Positions 17,362-26,178 of a DNA stretch of 34,341 nt are shown here, piece after piece. Both the position numbers and the translations under genes were made by a program. Source of the DNA: an uncultured Eubacteriales bacterium (GTDB lineage Bacteria > Bacillota > Clostridia > Lachnospirales > Lachnospiraceae). Each line of letters opens with the position of its first letter. The first letter of the stretch is position 1. The notes beneath the pieces are model-generated. The model did no database searches and had not been told where the DNA came from. It saw only the letters and a program-made list of their open reading frames with translations. The stretch covers positions 1 through 34,341 of the forward strand of contig OMWV01000007.1 of the NCBI GenBank assembly GCA_900314845.1, read 5' to 3'.

Positions 17362-18123
17362 TTATTTTATGATCGTGTAGGGATACACCGCCCCGGGCAC
17401 GTCAAGGGGCACCAGACCTGCGCCCATACAGGAGCGGAGCAGGTCCGGCTCCTGCAGCAGGGTCTGCGGGGCCGCCGCGGCAAGGAGAGAGCCCTCGCGG
17501 ATCAGGCAGATCTGATCAGCTATGGTAAAGGCCTGGGGCAGATCATGGGATGTGATCACCAGGGAATGGCCATCCTTCTTCAGGGCCTTGAGAATATCAA
17601 GGATAAGGAGCTGATGGCCGATATCCATGGAAGCCATGGGTTCATCCAGGAGAAGTGTCTGCGGATCCTGGGCCATGACCATGGCAAGATAGGCCCTCTG
17701 CCGCTCCCCTCCTGACAGAGTCCTTACTTTCCTCTCCGCCAGTTCTTCCATCCCGGTCAGGGAGAGGGCCCGCTCCACCGCCTCCCTGTCTTTCTGGCCC
17801 AGGACCTTTGAAAGTCCCAGCCGGGAAAAACGGCCATGTTCCATCAGAGTGCACACCAGCATGTCGGATGCCATGAGATTCTGCGGCATAAAGCCTATGA
17901 CCTGTGCCCTGGCCCTTGAACTCATGGATGAGATCTCCTTTCCATCCGCCCGGGCAGAACCCAGGTAGGGGATGATGCCGACCAGAGACTTTAACAGCGT
18001 TGACTTGCCGCTGCCATTTTCCCCCAGAATGCAGGTGATAGATCCGTCAGGGAATGACAGGTCCTCTATGCTGACGGTCCGCCGCCCGTAGTATCCCGCA
18101 GAAAAATCTTTTAATGTGATCAA
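17362..18123 (-). CDS. Iron/cobalamin-type ABC transporter ATP-binding protein (FecE/BtuD-like)
   Basis: Single-cassette ATPase of 253 residues energising a metal-chelate importer. Walker A is GENGSGKST (near 34-42), the signature is LSGGERQR (near 135) and Walker B is TLLLDEPMASMD (near 154). The helical part with VIGFMPQNL carries the Q-loop. It overlaps the permease stop by 4 bases. It is last in the FecB-D-E order, and no hairpin terminator separates it from asrABC, so some transcripts may run into that operon. The cargo (siderophore, haem or corrinoid) cannot be told from sequence. Confidence 0.9.
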   Translation of the reverse strand: MITLKDFSAGYYGRRTVSIEDLSFPDGSITCILGENGSGKSTLLKSLVGIIPYLGSARADGKEISSMSSRARAQVIGFMPQNLMASDMLVCTLMEHGRFSRLGLSKVLGQKDREAVERALSLTGMEELAERKVRTLSGGERQRAYLAMVMAQDPQTLLLDEPMASMDIGHQLLILDILKALKKDGHSLVITSHDLPQAFTIADQICLIREGSLLAAAAPQTLLQEPDLLRSCMGAGLVPLDVPGAVYPYTIIK

Positions 18124-19130
18124 ACCGACAGCCTCCTCCTCCTGCGAATCAGGATCCAGATGAAAAATGGCGAGCCCAGCACAGACAAAAGCAGCCCGGC
18201 AGGCAGCTCGTAGGGGTAAAAGAGCGTCCTGGCTATGATATCGCAGAAGACCAGAAATGATGAACCGTAGAGCATACAGAGGACGAGCCGGCTCCGGAAA
18301 TGCTCAGCCGGCAAAAGCCTTATCAGGTTGGGGATGATCAGGCCTACAAAACTTAAGAGCCCGCAGAGACTGACAGCCGCCCCCGCCAGGATGGTGGCGG
18401 CGAATACGGCCAGATTCCTGCAGGCCATTACATTCAGACCAATTCCCGCAGCCGCCTCGTCTCCCAGGGCAAAGAGATCTATGCCGCCCGATATGATAAG
18501 AGCGATCAAGATTCCCCCGGCAAAAAAGGGGATAGAAAATTTCAGGGCTGACAGGGAAACCAGGGAGAGACCTCCCAGGGAAAATGCCGTTTTATCCGAG
18601 ACCAGTTCCGGTCTCCAGGTGATGATCCCGTTGATAAAACCGTTCATCAGACTGGAGACAGCTACCCCGGCCAGTATGAGGGACGTCTTCGAGATGCCGG
18701 CCTTGTTCGCTATCAGGCAGACCAGGCCTGCGGCCAGCAGGCTTCCCGCAAATGCTGCTGCGCTTCTGGCAAATACAAATCCCGGAAAAGCAATGGACGC
18801 GGCAAGCACTGCCAGGCCTGCGCCAGCATTTATCCCGATGATGCCGGGTGCCGCCAGGACATTGTTGAGGGCGGACTGAAGCAAGAGTCCCGCGCAGGCA
18901 AGGCCCATGCCGCACAGGACAGCCCCCAGGGTCCGGGGCAGGCGCACATTCATCAGGATGATGCGGGCTGTCTGATCCGGTGCTCCGGGGCCATTTATAA
19001 GAGCCGCAAAAAGCCGGCCGCTTGTTACGTCCCTGCTTCCCAGCATAAGAGAAAAAAAGATGGCAAGCAGCAGAAGAAGGCCTCCTGCCGCATACCATCC
19101 TTTCATGTTTTGTCCTTTTATCTTCCTCAT
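18120..19130 (-). CDS. FecCD-type ABC transporter permease
   Basis: Polytopic permease of 336 residues, about ten membrane segments, from the BtuC/FecCD family. Family stretches include SGRLFAALINGPG, VRLPRTLGAVLCGMGLACAG (near 63-82), APGIIGINAGAG, and the late GLSFVGLIIPNLIR-type loop (LCGLLSFVGLIIPNLIRLL) that contacts the ATPase. The ATG at 19130 has AGGAAA upstream; ATG 19106 with AAAGGAC is a fair alternative. It follows the binding lipoprotein gene by 16 bases. Confidence 0.9.
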   Translation of the reverse strand: MRKIKGQNMKGWYAAGGLLLLLAIFFSLMLGSRDVTSGRLFAALINGPGAPDQTARIILMNVRLPRTLGAVLCGMGLACAGLLLQSALNNVLAAPGIIGINAGAGLAVLAASIAFPGFVFARSAAAFAGSLLAAGLVCLIANKAGISKTSLILAGVAVSSLMNGFINGIITWRPELVSDKTAFSLGGLSLVSLSALKFSIPFFAGGILIALIISGGIDLFALGDEAAAGIGLNVMACRNLAVFAATILAGAAVSLCGLLSFVGLIIPNLIRLLPAEHFRSRLVLCMLYGSSFLVFCDIIARTLFYPYELPAGLLLSVLGSPFFIWILIRRRRRLSV

Positions 19131-19146
19131 CTTGTTTCCTGCCGAA

Positions 19147-20064
19147 CTATTTTACAAGATCAACAACATACTGATAAGCGTCCGCCCAGCGGGCATTGGG
19201 CTTATAGCTGAAAAACTCCTTATCCATGGTATAGATATGGTCTTCCTTTGATGCCTTGAGAGAAGCCCAGAGGGAGTTGGATGAAAAAGCCTTCTTATAG
19301 GCCTCCTCGGCCTCTTTTACATCACCCTTGGGGATGACAAAGATGTAATCCGGGTCCGCTGACACAATGGCCTCTATGGAAAGGTCATCCAGAGAAGAAT
19401 CATCCTGGGCGATATTCTTCATCCCCAGATTGTTGAATATCTCACAGCCGAAATAATCATCCTTGTAGATCTTATTCTTTGTCGCTGAAACCTGCAGAGC
19501 CAGGTATGTCTTTCCCTTGGCAGGCAGGGAGCTGTTGTCGGATATGATCTTATCTATATTCTCCTTGACATCCGTTACATTCTTCTTGTAAAGGTCCTCG
19601 CGGCCTGTCATGCCGGTCAGTTCCTTCATGGTCTTGTCATAATCGTCAAAACCATTGATATCCACAACCATGCAGTTCACTTTCTGCGCCTGCAGGGCTT
19701 CCTTCACGCTCTTATGCGTAGGGATATCCTGGGTCATCATAACAAGATCCGGCTTGAGAGCTGTGATGGACTCAAGGGAAGGCTTGACCAGGGATCCGAT
19801 GGACACTGCATCCCCTATCCCCTCAAGATCAAGGCCGTCATCCGTGATGCCGGCAAGCTTTCCGCCGGCCAAAAGCCAGAGATCTCCTATAGACTTTGAC
19901 AGGGCAACAACAGTCCCAGGCTCTCCTTCTGAAGTCCCTGCAGTCTCGGCACTCGTCTCAGATTCTGTCTGAGGCGTGCTCTGCGCTGATGAGCCGCAGG
20001 AGGCAAGAAGAGCAGTCATACAGACAACTGCAAGTATCATGCATAAAATCTTTTTCATTTTCAT
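19147..20064 (-). CDS. Metal-chelate-binding lipoprotein (FepB/BtuF-like)
   Basis: Extracellular binding protein of 305 residues. MKMKK and a hydrophobic stretch end in the lipobox LASC with the modified cysteine near residue 23, then a Ser/Thr/Glu linker. The class III binding-protein fold (PF01497) is visible in VVALSKSIGDLWLLAGGK, LVKPSLESITALKPDLVMM and YIFVIPKGDV. AAGGAGC lies before the ATG. It sits first in the FecBCD-like operon. The usual iron-siderophore or corrinoid cargo is possible, and the asrABC neighbour (siroheme, iron-rich) makes iron plausible but not proven. Confidence 0.9.
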   Translation of the reverse strand: MKMKKILCMILAVVCMTALLASCGSSAQSTPQTESETSAETAGTSEGEPGTVVALSKSIGDLWLLAGGKLAGITDDGLDLEGIGDAVSIGSLVKPSLESITALKPDLVMMTQDIPTHKSVKEALQAQKVNCMVVDINGFDDYDKTMKELTGMTGREDLYKKNVTDVKENIDKIISDNSSLPAKGKTYLALQVSATKNKIYKDDYFGCEIFNNLGMKNIAQDDSSLDDLSIEAIVSADPDYIFVIPKGDVKEAEEAYKKAFSSNSLWASLKASKEDHIYTMDKEFFSYKPNARWADAYQYVVDLVK

Positions 20065-20099
20065 AACATGCTCCTTTTCATGCGAACTTTTTCCTGCTT

Positions 20100-20137
20100 A
20101 TTATAGCATACGCACAGAAATATGGAATATGCTCCAT
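20100..20137 (-). promoter_or_regulatory. Probable promoter of the Fec-type operon with a dyad
   Basis: Minus strand: TATAAT (20100-20105) with only a weak -35. An inverted repeat with 5-base arms, ATGGAGCATATTCCAT, covers 20122-20137, overlapping the -35 region, where a repressor would block polymerase. It does not resemble a classical Fur box. Confidence 0.45.
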
Positions 20138-20181
20138 GAACAAAAAACACTTTATGATATCCACCGTCAAACTCCCGAATA

Positions 20182-21552
20182 TCAACCCTGGAAGAGACCG
20201 ATGATGGACGTTCCCAGTATAGCCAGCAGGAAAACGGGAGCCACGAAGCGGACCATGACATTGTACATCTTTTCACTCTTAAATGTTGTCTCTGAGCGCT
20301 CGATCTCTTCCTTTATGATCTTGGGTCCTGTGACATAACCGATCAGGACACAGGTCAAGAATGCCAGGATCGGCATCATGATCGTGTTGCTGATGAAATC
20401 AAAGAAATCCAGGAACTGCATGCCGAAGATCTTCACGTCTCCCCATACCCCGTAGCCCAGCATGGAAGGGATTCCTACCAGGAAAATGCCGGCTGCTGAG
20501 ACAAGACTGGATACCGGTCTTCTCAGCGGCGTCACTTCCTCTACGACGGCAACGATTGTCTCCATGAGAGACATGGATGATGTCAGAGCAGCCAGAAAGA
20601 CAAGGGCAAAAAAGGCGGCTCCGATCAGGCTGCCAAAATGCATGGTGTTGAAGACCTTGGGCAGCATGACGAACATAAGGCTGGGGCCGGATGTCGACGC
20701 TGCCTTAGCTCCTCCGGCAAATACAAAAACAGAAGGCACTACGATGAGGCCTGCGATGAAGGCGATGAGCGTATCTATTACCTCTATATTACGCACACTC
20801 TTCTCGATCGGCTCTTTATGATCCATATAGGCCCCGTATGTGATCAGAATACCCATGGCTATGGACAGGGAATAAAAGAGCTGGCCTGCCGCCGCTATGA
20901 TTGCCTGTACCAGGTTCGTCGCTTTCATGGCCGCAGTATCCCCGTGAAGAGCCGGCTTTAGGTAATAGATCAGACCGCTCATGCTGCCCTTGGACGTCAG
21001 ACCCACGACAGCGATGATCACGGACAGAACGATCAGGATCGGCATCAGGATCTTGCTGAACTTCTCTATTCCCTTCTGCACGCCGGCGGAAACGATAACC
21101 GCGTTGACACCCACATAGATGATCAGAAAGATCAGGGGCTCCTTCCAGCCGGTGATGAACTGAGTAAAGTAATCGTCACTTACGGCTTCCAGCCCATGTC
21201 CGCTCACATAGGTACACATATATTTTGTGATCCATCCGCCGATCACGCAGTAATAGGGCGTGATGATCATAGGGATCAGAGCGCCCAGGGGCCCCAGAAA
21301 CTTAAAACTGGGATTCAGCGCGCCATAGGCCGTAAGAACACTTCTCTCCGTCTTCCTGCCGATCGCGATCTCTGTCACCATCAATGTAAATCCGAATGTA
21401 ACAGCCAGGATCACATAGATAAAAAGGAAGGTTCCTCCTCCGTGCCTGGCGGCCAGATATGGAAATCTCCAAAGATTCCCCAGTCCCACTGCGGAACCGG
21501 CTGCAGCCATAACAAAACCCAGCTTGCTTGTAAATTTGCTTTTCTTAGTCAT
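20182..21552 (-). CDS. Sodium-dependent transporter, NSS/SNF family
   Basis: Polytopic Na+ symporter of about 456 residues in the neurotransmitter:sodium symporter family (LeuT/MhsT/TnaT type). The first helix has the unwound substrate and sodium site GSAVGLGNLWRFPY, diagnostic of the family. Roughly eleven to twelve membrane segments follow, with ALTSSMSLMET in helix 8. Bacterial members import amino acids, often tryptophan or branched-chain. I use ATG 21552 behind GGGGAG and GAGAGG rather than GTG 21570. Its leader, starting near 21654, contains a hairpin terminator, suggesting control by premature termination. Confidence 0.92.
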   Translation of the reverse strand: MTKKSKFTSKLGFVMAAAGSAVGLGNLWRFPYLAARHGGGTFLFIYVILAVTFGFTLMVTEIAIGRKTERSVLTAYGALNPSFKFLGPLGALIPMIITPYYCVIGGWITKYMCTYVSGHGLEAVSDDYFTQFITGWKEPLIFLIIYVGVNAVIVSAGVQKGIEKFSKILMPILIVLSVIIAVVGLTSKGSMSGLIYYLKPALHGDTAAMKATNLVQAIIAAAGQLFYSLSIAMGILITYGAYMDHKEPIEKSVRNIEVIDTLIAFIAGLIVVPSVFVFAGGAKAASTSGPSLMFVMLPKVFNTMHFGSLIGAAFFALVFLAALTSSMSLMETIVAVVEEVTPLRRPVSSLVSAAGIFLVGIPSMLGYGVWGDVKIFGMQFLDFFDFISNTIMMPILAFLTCVLIGYVTGPKIIKEEIERSETTFKSEKMYNVMVRFVAPVFLLAILGTSIIGLFQG

Positions 21553-21596
21553 CCTCTCTATACTCCCCACTGAAAATATACAGATTCTCCAGCAAG

Positions 21597-21629
21597 AAAA
21601 AGGGCAGAAGCCTTACCAAGGCTCCTGCC
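21597..21629 (-). terminator. Hairpin terminator inside the NSS transporter leader
   Basis: Minus strand: GGCAGGAGCCTT, loop GGT, AAGGCTTCTGCC, then CTTTTT. It is 45 bases before the transporter ATG but downstream of its promoter, so it can act as an attenuator as well as ending transcripts from the upstream operon. Confidence 0.85.
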
Positions 21630-21660
21630 TCAACCAACTGGAAATTCTTCCCTTGCTATA

Positions 21661-21689
21661 ATTATACACGATAGCTTCTATTCTTTCAA
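21661..21689 (-). promoter_or_regulatory. Sigma-A promoter of the NSS transporter
   Basis: Minus strand: TTGAAA (21684-21689), 17 bases, TATAAT (21661-21666). Transcription would begin near 21654, giving about 100 bases of leader. Confidence 0.8.
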
Positions 21690-21712
21690 GGTATACATGC
21701 GGCGCGATCAGG

Positions 21713-22247
21713 CTATTTCACGGCCTTCTCTCCTCCCCTTATCGTCCGGAGGATTCCTGCCAGAAAAGCTCCCTGCGCCGTCGTATTGACAAGCTGCTCT
21801 ATCCAGTTGCTGCGGGCTTTTGAGTGATCCATCCTTGCCGCCAGAAGGCACATAAGCCCTATGCCAGCGCATCCGGTCAGGAAAAATATATTCTGAGGAA
21901 ATCCCCCCCGCGGCCCTGAGCAGCTTCTTCCCGTCCAGCTGCTTCCTTTTAGCGATCAGGCCTGCAGCCATCAGGGAGAATCCCGTCCCCATCGTGTACT
22001 TCATCTGTCTGCTCAGAAATGGAACGTCCTTCTTTGTCCCTGTCAGGAGCAATTTCCATAAAACCTTCATCCAGCCGCCGGCAGCTGCCAGCACTGCCCC
22101 CAGGGTAAAGATTCTGCTCTTAAGCCTCTTTCCCACCACAAATGCGCCTGCCGTGAAAAATACCGGCGGCAGCGCATCCAGGCACGCGATCAGCGGGCTT
22201 TCCTCCGCCAGATTTTTCTCTTCCCTGTCTTTTTTGTCTCCTGTCAC
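21713..22247 (-). pseudogene. Small membrane protein, frameshifted at a run of seven G
   Basis: I do not recognise this family. It starts at GTG 22247 behind GGGGGAA. The first 110 or so residues have hydrophobic segments (LPPVFFTAGAFVVG and a Gly/Ala-rich stretch), then the frame turns polar and ends at 21708. At 21903-21909 there is a run of seven C on the plus strand (seven G in the coding sense). With six, the frame continues as FFLTGCAGIGLMCLLAARM and ...QGAFLAGILRTIRG to a stop at 21713, giving 177 residues with a membrane segment. The shift is either a sequencing error or a real slip. It is last of a four-gene operon. Confidence 0.75.
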
Positions 22248-22307
22248 TTTTTATTCCCCCCTGCATGGATCATTATCTCTTCAGCCTTGCCCCGGTGTCA
22301 TACAGAC

Positions 22308-23240
22308 CTATCTTTTCTTCTGAGGATGTTTCACGATATCGGAAACATCCTGTATCGAAATGAATGCCTTGTCATCTATCCCGGCAACTATCTTCTTTAA
22401 CTTATTGATCTGGAAATGATTGATAATAAAAAACAAGATCTGTTTTTCTTCTTTTGAATAACCGCCTATAGCCTTGACGATCGTGCCGCTCGACGGAAAT
22501 TCCTCAGATAAAGCCTCTACGATCTCCCCTGCCCTGCTCGTAACGACCATAGCGCACATGGAGTGGTCAAGACCCTCTACGACAAAATCGACCGTCTTGG
22601 AACCGATAAAATATGTCACTATAGAGTATAGCGGAAGGATCCAGCTTTCCATGATCAGGCCGCAGATCACGTATAAGACCGCATTAAAGATCATGACAAA
22701 AGATCCGATCGAGATTCCGATTCTCTTTGCAAATACAACGGACAACACATCTATTCCATCGATAGCACCACCGTATCTTATGGCCAACCCGCTTCCGACC
22801 CCGGATATCAATCCGCCAAAAATCGCGCAGAGAAAGAGATCATTGCCCGCCAGTGGAGATACAGAATTCAGATCGATTGGCCAGATATTCGTATTTATAT
22901 AGGAAAACAGCGAATAGATGCCAACGGCATATGATGAATAGATGGTAAATGCCCATCCCTGCCTTCTCAATCCAAAAAGAAAGATCGGTATATTCAGAAT
23001 AAGCAGAAAAAATGAAAGGCCGAACATCTCAGGGCTTATCTGATCCAACAACATGGACAGACCAGATATACCACTGTCATAGAGTTTAACCGGAAGAAGG
23101 AAGCAGGTGACACCAAAAGCATTCACTATCCCGGCTATCGTAAGCAAAGCAAAATTAGATAACTCTAAATCTTTCAGTACCTGTGCCGCTGTGCTCCCTG
23201 GCCTGCTCTTTTTCTTTTCGCTTTTCCCGGATGCGTGCAC
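22308..23240 (-). CDS. YitT family membrane protein
   Basis: Membrane protein of about 310 residues with the YitT_membrane (DUF161) domain, five to six membrane segments including FALLTIAGIVNAFGVTCFLLP and the GGAIDGIDVL loop, and a C-terminal DUF2179 domain (near 215-300, with MCAMVVTSRAGEIV and GGYSKEEKQILFFI). The domain is soluble and suspected of ligand binding; function is not established. The frame is open from TTG 23258, which overlaps the upstream stop, but GTG 23240 has AGGGGGG five bases ahead and is more likely the start. Confidence 0.88.
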   Translation of the reverse strand: MHASGKSEKKKSRPGSTAAQVLKDLELSNFALLTIAGIVNAFGVTCFLLPVKLYDSGISGLSMLLDQISPEMFGLSFFLLILNIPIFLFGLRRQGWAFTIYSSYAVGIYSLFSYINTNIWPIDLNSVSPLAGNDLFLCAIFGGLISGVGSGLAIRYGGAIDGIDVLSVVFAKRIGISIGSFVMIFNAVLYVICGLIMESWILPLYSIVTYFIGSKTVDFVVEGLDHSMCAMVVTSRAGEIVEALSEEFPSSGTIVKAIGGYSKEEKQILFFIINHFQINKLKKIVAGIDDKAFISIQDVSDIVKHPQKKR

Positions 23241-23254
23241 AAAATCCCCCCTTG

Positions 23255-23836
23255 TCAAACAAAATTGGCCAGTTCACGGGCAAACTGCCGCGCATGCTCT
23301 TCTTTTTCCGGAGTCATAAAGGGATCCTTGAGATTTCTCTGCCTCTCGGCAAGGATCCCGGCATAGGAAGCTCTGCAATGCTTTGCAAAACGCTTTATCT
23401 CTTCCGCATAAAGATCTGCAGCCTTTTCGACCGGATAACCGCATGTAGTGATTATCGCGAAACGCTTTCCCTCCATCAGAGACGGGCCATATGGATCTCC
23501 TCCGTAGTATTTGCAGGAAGCATAGACCAGACGGTCAATCACTGCCTTCACGGGAGCCGGTGCCGACCAGATATAGATCGGCGCTGCAAAAACGATCAGA
23601 TCCGCTGCCGCAGCCAACGGATAGATTCTCTGCATATCATCGGGGATAGCGCAGCAGATCTTCCCCTTGTTATCCTGGCAGGCCAGGCAGGCCCGACAGC
23701 CGGCAATATCCATTTCATACACATCGACATACATAAGATCTGCTCCAAGATCTTTCAGCTCTTCCATAAAAGGCTTTAAGAGGGAGGCTGTATTCCCATC
23801 CTTGCGCGGACTGCCGAATATGATCAGTGTCTTCAC
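23255..23836 (-). CDS. Flavodoxin-fold NAD(P)H-dependent oxidoreductase, iron-sulfur flavoprotein-like
   Basis: FMN-binding cytoplasmic protein of 193 residues. The phosphate-binding loop GSPRKDGNT is at 8-16. A compact cysteine cluster, C47, C50, C53 and C61/C62 (GCRACLACQ...CC), follows the pattern of iron-sulfur flavoproteins in anaerobes. FAAPIYIWSAPAPVKAVIDR (83-102) is the FMN-reductase signature helix region. It overlaps the preceding gene by 4 bases. Physiological partners are unknown; ferredoxin or rubredoxin are options. Confidence 0.85.
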   Translation of the reverse strand: MKTLIIFGSPRKDGNTASLLKPFMEELKDLGADLMYVDVYEMDIAGCRACLACQDNKGKICCAIPDDMQRIYPLAAAADLIVFAAPIYIWSAPAPVKAVIDRLVYASCKYYGGDPYGPSLMEGKRFAIITTCGYPVEKAADLYAEEIKRFAKHCRASYAGILAERQRNLKDPFMTPEKEEHARQFARELANFV

Positions 23837-24132
23837 TTTTCATCATCCCCTGACCAGTACATATCTTCCCAAAACTGTGCGTTCGAGTCTTCCTGATCCC
23901 TGTGCGGCTTTTTCCCCGGCCGCGTAAGCACCAGCCAGATAAGATACAGGGGGAAGAACAATATCTTGCACAGGGTTACCGGCAGATCTGACTTGCATAT
24001 CAGGCTCAGCACCGTAACGATCAGCAGACAGATCGCGAAAATCTTCAAACCCACTTCATATGTATCAAAATCGCCCGTAAGCAGCGCCGCTCCGGCAATT
24101 ATCAGGAGAATGGAGCAAAACACTCTTTTCAT
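23833..24132 (-). CDS. Small membrane protein, unknown function
   Basis: A 99-residue protein with three likely membrane segments (about 4-19, 29-45 and 52-69) and a charged, acidic tail (FWEDMYWSGDDEK). I recognise no family. The start is well supported: AAGGAGGT before ATG 24132. It overlaps the flavodoxin-like gene by 4 bases and opens that operon. Confidence 0.7.
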   Translation of the reverse strand: MKRVFCSILLIIAGAALLTGDFDTYEVGLKIFAICLLIVTVLSLICKSDLPVTLCKILFFPLYLIWLVLTRPGKKPHRDQEDSNAQFWEDMYWSGDDEK

Positions 24133-24202
24133 GCCGGCACCTCCTTCTTCTATAGCTTTAAGATACTCCCTTTTGCCCTTTTTGTACAGCTTTGAGGGTT
24201 AG

Positions 24203-24245
24203 AAAAAAGGATCTGTCGCAGCTTATAAAAGCGTGCGGCAGATCC
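24203..24245 (-). terminator. Terminator after the ureidopropionase-like gene
   Basis: Minus strand: GGATCTGCCGCA (24234-24245) pairs with TGCGACAGATCC (24209-24220), nearly perfect, and TTTTTT follows at 24203-24208. It closes the pyrimidine catabolic operon. Confidence 0.9.
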
Positions 24246-24337
24246 CTTTGAAAAATGTCAGTGCAGACTATAGCTGCAGATGATTCTTAGGAGGTAGTCA
24301 AATATTTTTGAATTTTCGACTTTGCTAATTTGCTCTA

Positions 24338-25639
24338 TCAGTCTTTAGCCAGATCGTCTTCGAATCTTGCATCAGCCTTGAGTACTGCATTCAGGCAGGC
24401 AGATGCTGCTGCTGTAGCATCCTCATCGGATACATGCTCGTCCTCACAGTGGGAAAGACCCTTCTGTGTTCTTGAGAAGATCATGGTTGTAGGAATTACA
24501 TATGCGCAGAACTGTGCGTCATGTCCGGCACCGGAGAGGATCTTCTGCCATTTAAGGCCGAGCTCATCCATAGACTCCTCAACATAGCCGATCAGGTGCT
24601 TGTTGAAGTTAACAGTATCTCTTACCCACTGCTCCTCGATATCGCATGTGCATCCGCACCACTCCTGAGCTGCCATTTCCTTTAATTTAGCCATAACACG
24701 CTCACGTACTGCCGGATCAGGATGTCTTACATCGAGTGAGAACTCTGCCTCATCATTGATGCAGGTATGGATGCAAGGATGAACATAGATCTCGCCTGTT
24801 GTGTATACGAATTCAGGATCAATACCCTGCTCGATCTTATCGAACTCCTCATGCATCTTTACAAGGAATGCAGATGCAGCGTAGAGAGCGTCATGTCTCT
24901 TTGCCATCGGGAATGTACCTGCGTGAGCGGTAAATCCATGGAAACGTACTCTGTAGTTGAACATACCCATAACGAGCTGTACAGCGCCTACTTCGTTGCC
25001 ATTGTCCTCAAGGATAGGTCCCTGCTCAAGATGTGTCTCGAACATGCAGAGGTACTTATCAGGGCTGAGACGGTTAGCCTTGTCACCCTTCCACTTGGAA
25101 GCTGCAAGTGCCTCGCCGAAGTTCTTGAAGGGGCTCTCGTCCATGGGCTCTGCCTTCATCATGTTGTCATACTCGAAGTTCTTTGCAAGATCTGCAGGGA
25201 GATAATCATGACAGATGATACCGGAGCACATCATAGCGGGAGGATACAGAGAACCTTCCTCATTTGTCCAGATCATAGCTGTCAGGGGATGTCTGTGAGG
25301 AATCTTCTGCTCAGCAACTGTCTCAAGTACTTCCATACCTGTCATAACGCCTTCGATACCATCGTAGTTGCCGCCGTTCTTTACGGAGTCAACATGGGAA
25401 GCCATAACGATTCTCTTAGCGTTGGGATCTGAGCCTTCCAGTGTTGCATACATGCAGGCAACATCATCACACTCGATCTTAGCGCCGATTGCTGTCATGC
25501 GGCGTACGAACTCTTCTCTTGCCTGTGTGGATGCCTCAGACAGGGAATATCTTGTGATACCGCCGTGACCAGCGTCACCGTACTGTGCGAATGTCTTGAT
25601 CTTGTCGCTCATTCTCTCTAAACTACATTTATAAGCCAT
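24338..25639 (-). CDS. M20 Zn-dependent amidohydrolase, probable beta-ureidopropionase
   Basis: Cytoplasmic carbamoyl-amide hydrolase of 433 residues in the allantoate amidohydrolase / N-carbamoyl-amino-acid hydrolase group. Metal ligands are visible in MASHVDSVKNGGNYDG (near 80), TNEEG (near 131) and the late GAGHDAQ; FETHLEQGPIL is the allantoate/ureidopropionase signature. Sequence alone cannot separate allantoate, carbamoyl-amino acid and ureidopropionate substrates. The dihydropyrimidinase and PreA genes in the same strand order point to N-carbamoyl-beta-alanine, giving beta-alanine, CO2 and ammonia. AAGGAGC precedes ATG 25639. A terminator follows. Confidence 0.85.
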   Translation of the reverse strand: MAYKCSLERMSDKIKTFAQYGDAGHGGITRYSLSEASTQAREEFVRRMTAIGAKIECDDVACMYATLEGSDPNAKRIVMASHVDSVKNGGNYDGIEGVMTGMEVLETVAEQKIPHRHPLTAMIWTNEEGSLYPPAMMCSGIICHDYLPADLAKNFEYDNMMKAEPMDESPFKNFGEALAASKWKGDKANRLSPDKYLCMFETHLEQGPILEDNGNEVGAVQLVMGMFNYRVRFHGFTAHAGTFPMAKRHDALYAASAFLVKMHEEFDKIEQGIDPEFVYTTGEIYVHPCIHTCINDEAEFSLDVRHPDPAVRERVMAKLKEMAAQEWCGCTCDIEEQWVRDTVNFNKHLIGYVEESMDELGLKWQKILSGAGHDAQFCAYVIPTTMIFSRTQKGLSHCEDEHVSDEDATAAASACLNAVLKADARFEDDLAKD

Positions 25640-25689
25640 AATAACATGCTCCTTTCATGAAAAAGCTTATTGTTAACTTTCTTATCTCT

Positions 25690-26157
25690 CTATTTTTTAT
25701 CCGAGTCCTGCTCTGCCCTGCCCCGTTTGGCAGACGCTGACAGGATGTGGATCGGACCGGTCGTTATCAGTATCCCCGCCGAGATTGCCAGGGCAGTATA
25801 CATAGCGATCTCAGCCTGTGCAAGAATACCTTGAAGATCATGTTCGAATGTCTCCCGCATCATGGTATACAGGGCTGCTCCGGGAATCAGCGGGATAAAC
25901 CCGACTGCCAGATATACCGTTGCCGGCACTTTTTCGACGCGTGCCATAACCTCGGCATAAATTCCCAATGCAAATGCAGCGATAAACATTTGAAAGATAT
26001 AATTATCGATCAGATGCCCTGCCGCAAGATACACCGCCCAATCCATCAGTCCGCCGACGGAGGACCAGAGTACCGGCCATCCTCTGACATGAAAGATCAG
26101 TGCAAATCCCAGGGACCCTGCAAATGCGGCGATAATCTGGATCAGATCATGTGACAT
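25690..26157 (-). CDS. ThrE-type exporter, small subunit
   Basis: Membrane protein of 155 residues with about four segments, matching the ThrE_2 (PF12821) half of split threonine/serine exporters. The stretch VGFIPLIPGAALYTMM is typical of the family. The ATG at 26157 has AAGGAT upstream and lies 21 bases after the large-subunit gene. Position between two pyrimidine catabolic genes suggests it may export a product amino acid such as beta-alanine; no sequence feature fixes this. Confidence 0.85.
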   Translation of the reverse strand: MSHDLIQIIAAFAGSLGFALIFHVRGWPVLWSSVGGLMDWAVYLAAGHLIDNYIFQMFIAAFALGIYAEVMARVEKVPATVYLAVGFIPLIPGAALYTMMRETFEHDLQGILAQAEIAMYTALAISAGILITTGPIHILSASAKRGRAEQDSDKK

Positions 26158-26178
26158 ATTTCATATCCTTCCCGATTT

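Noticed and set aside
17338-17362. Terminator after the FecE-like gene
   Set aside because: There is an A/T-rich palindrome but no GC stem, so I did not call a terminator.
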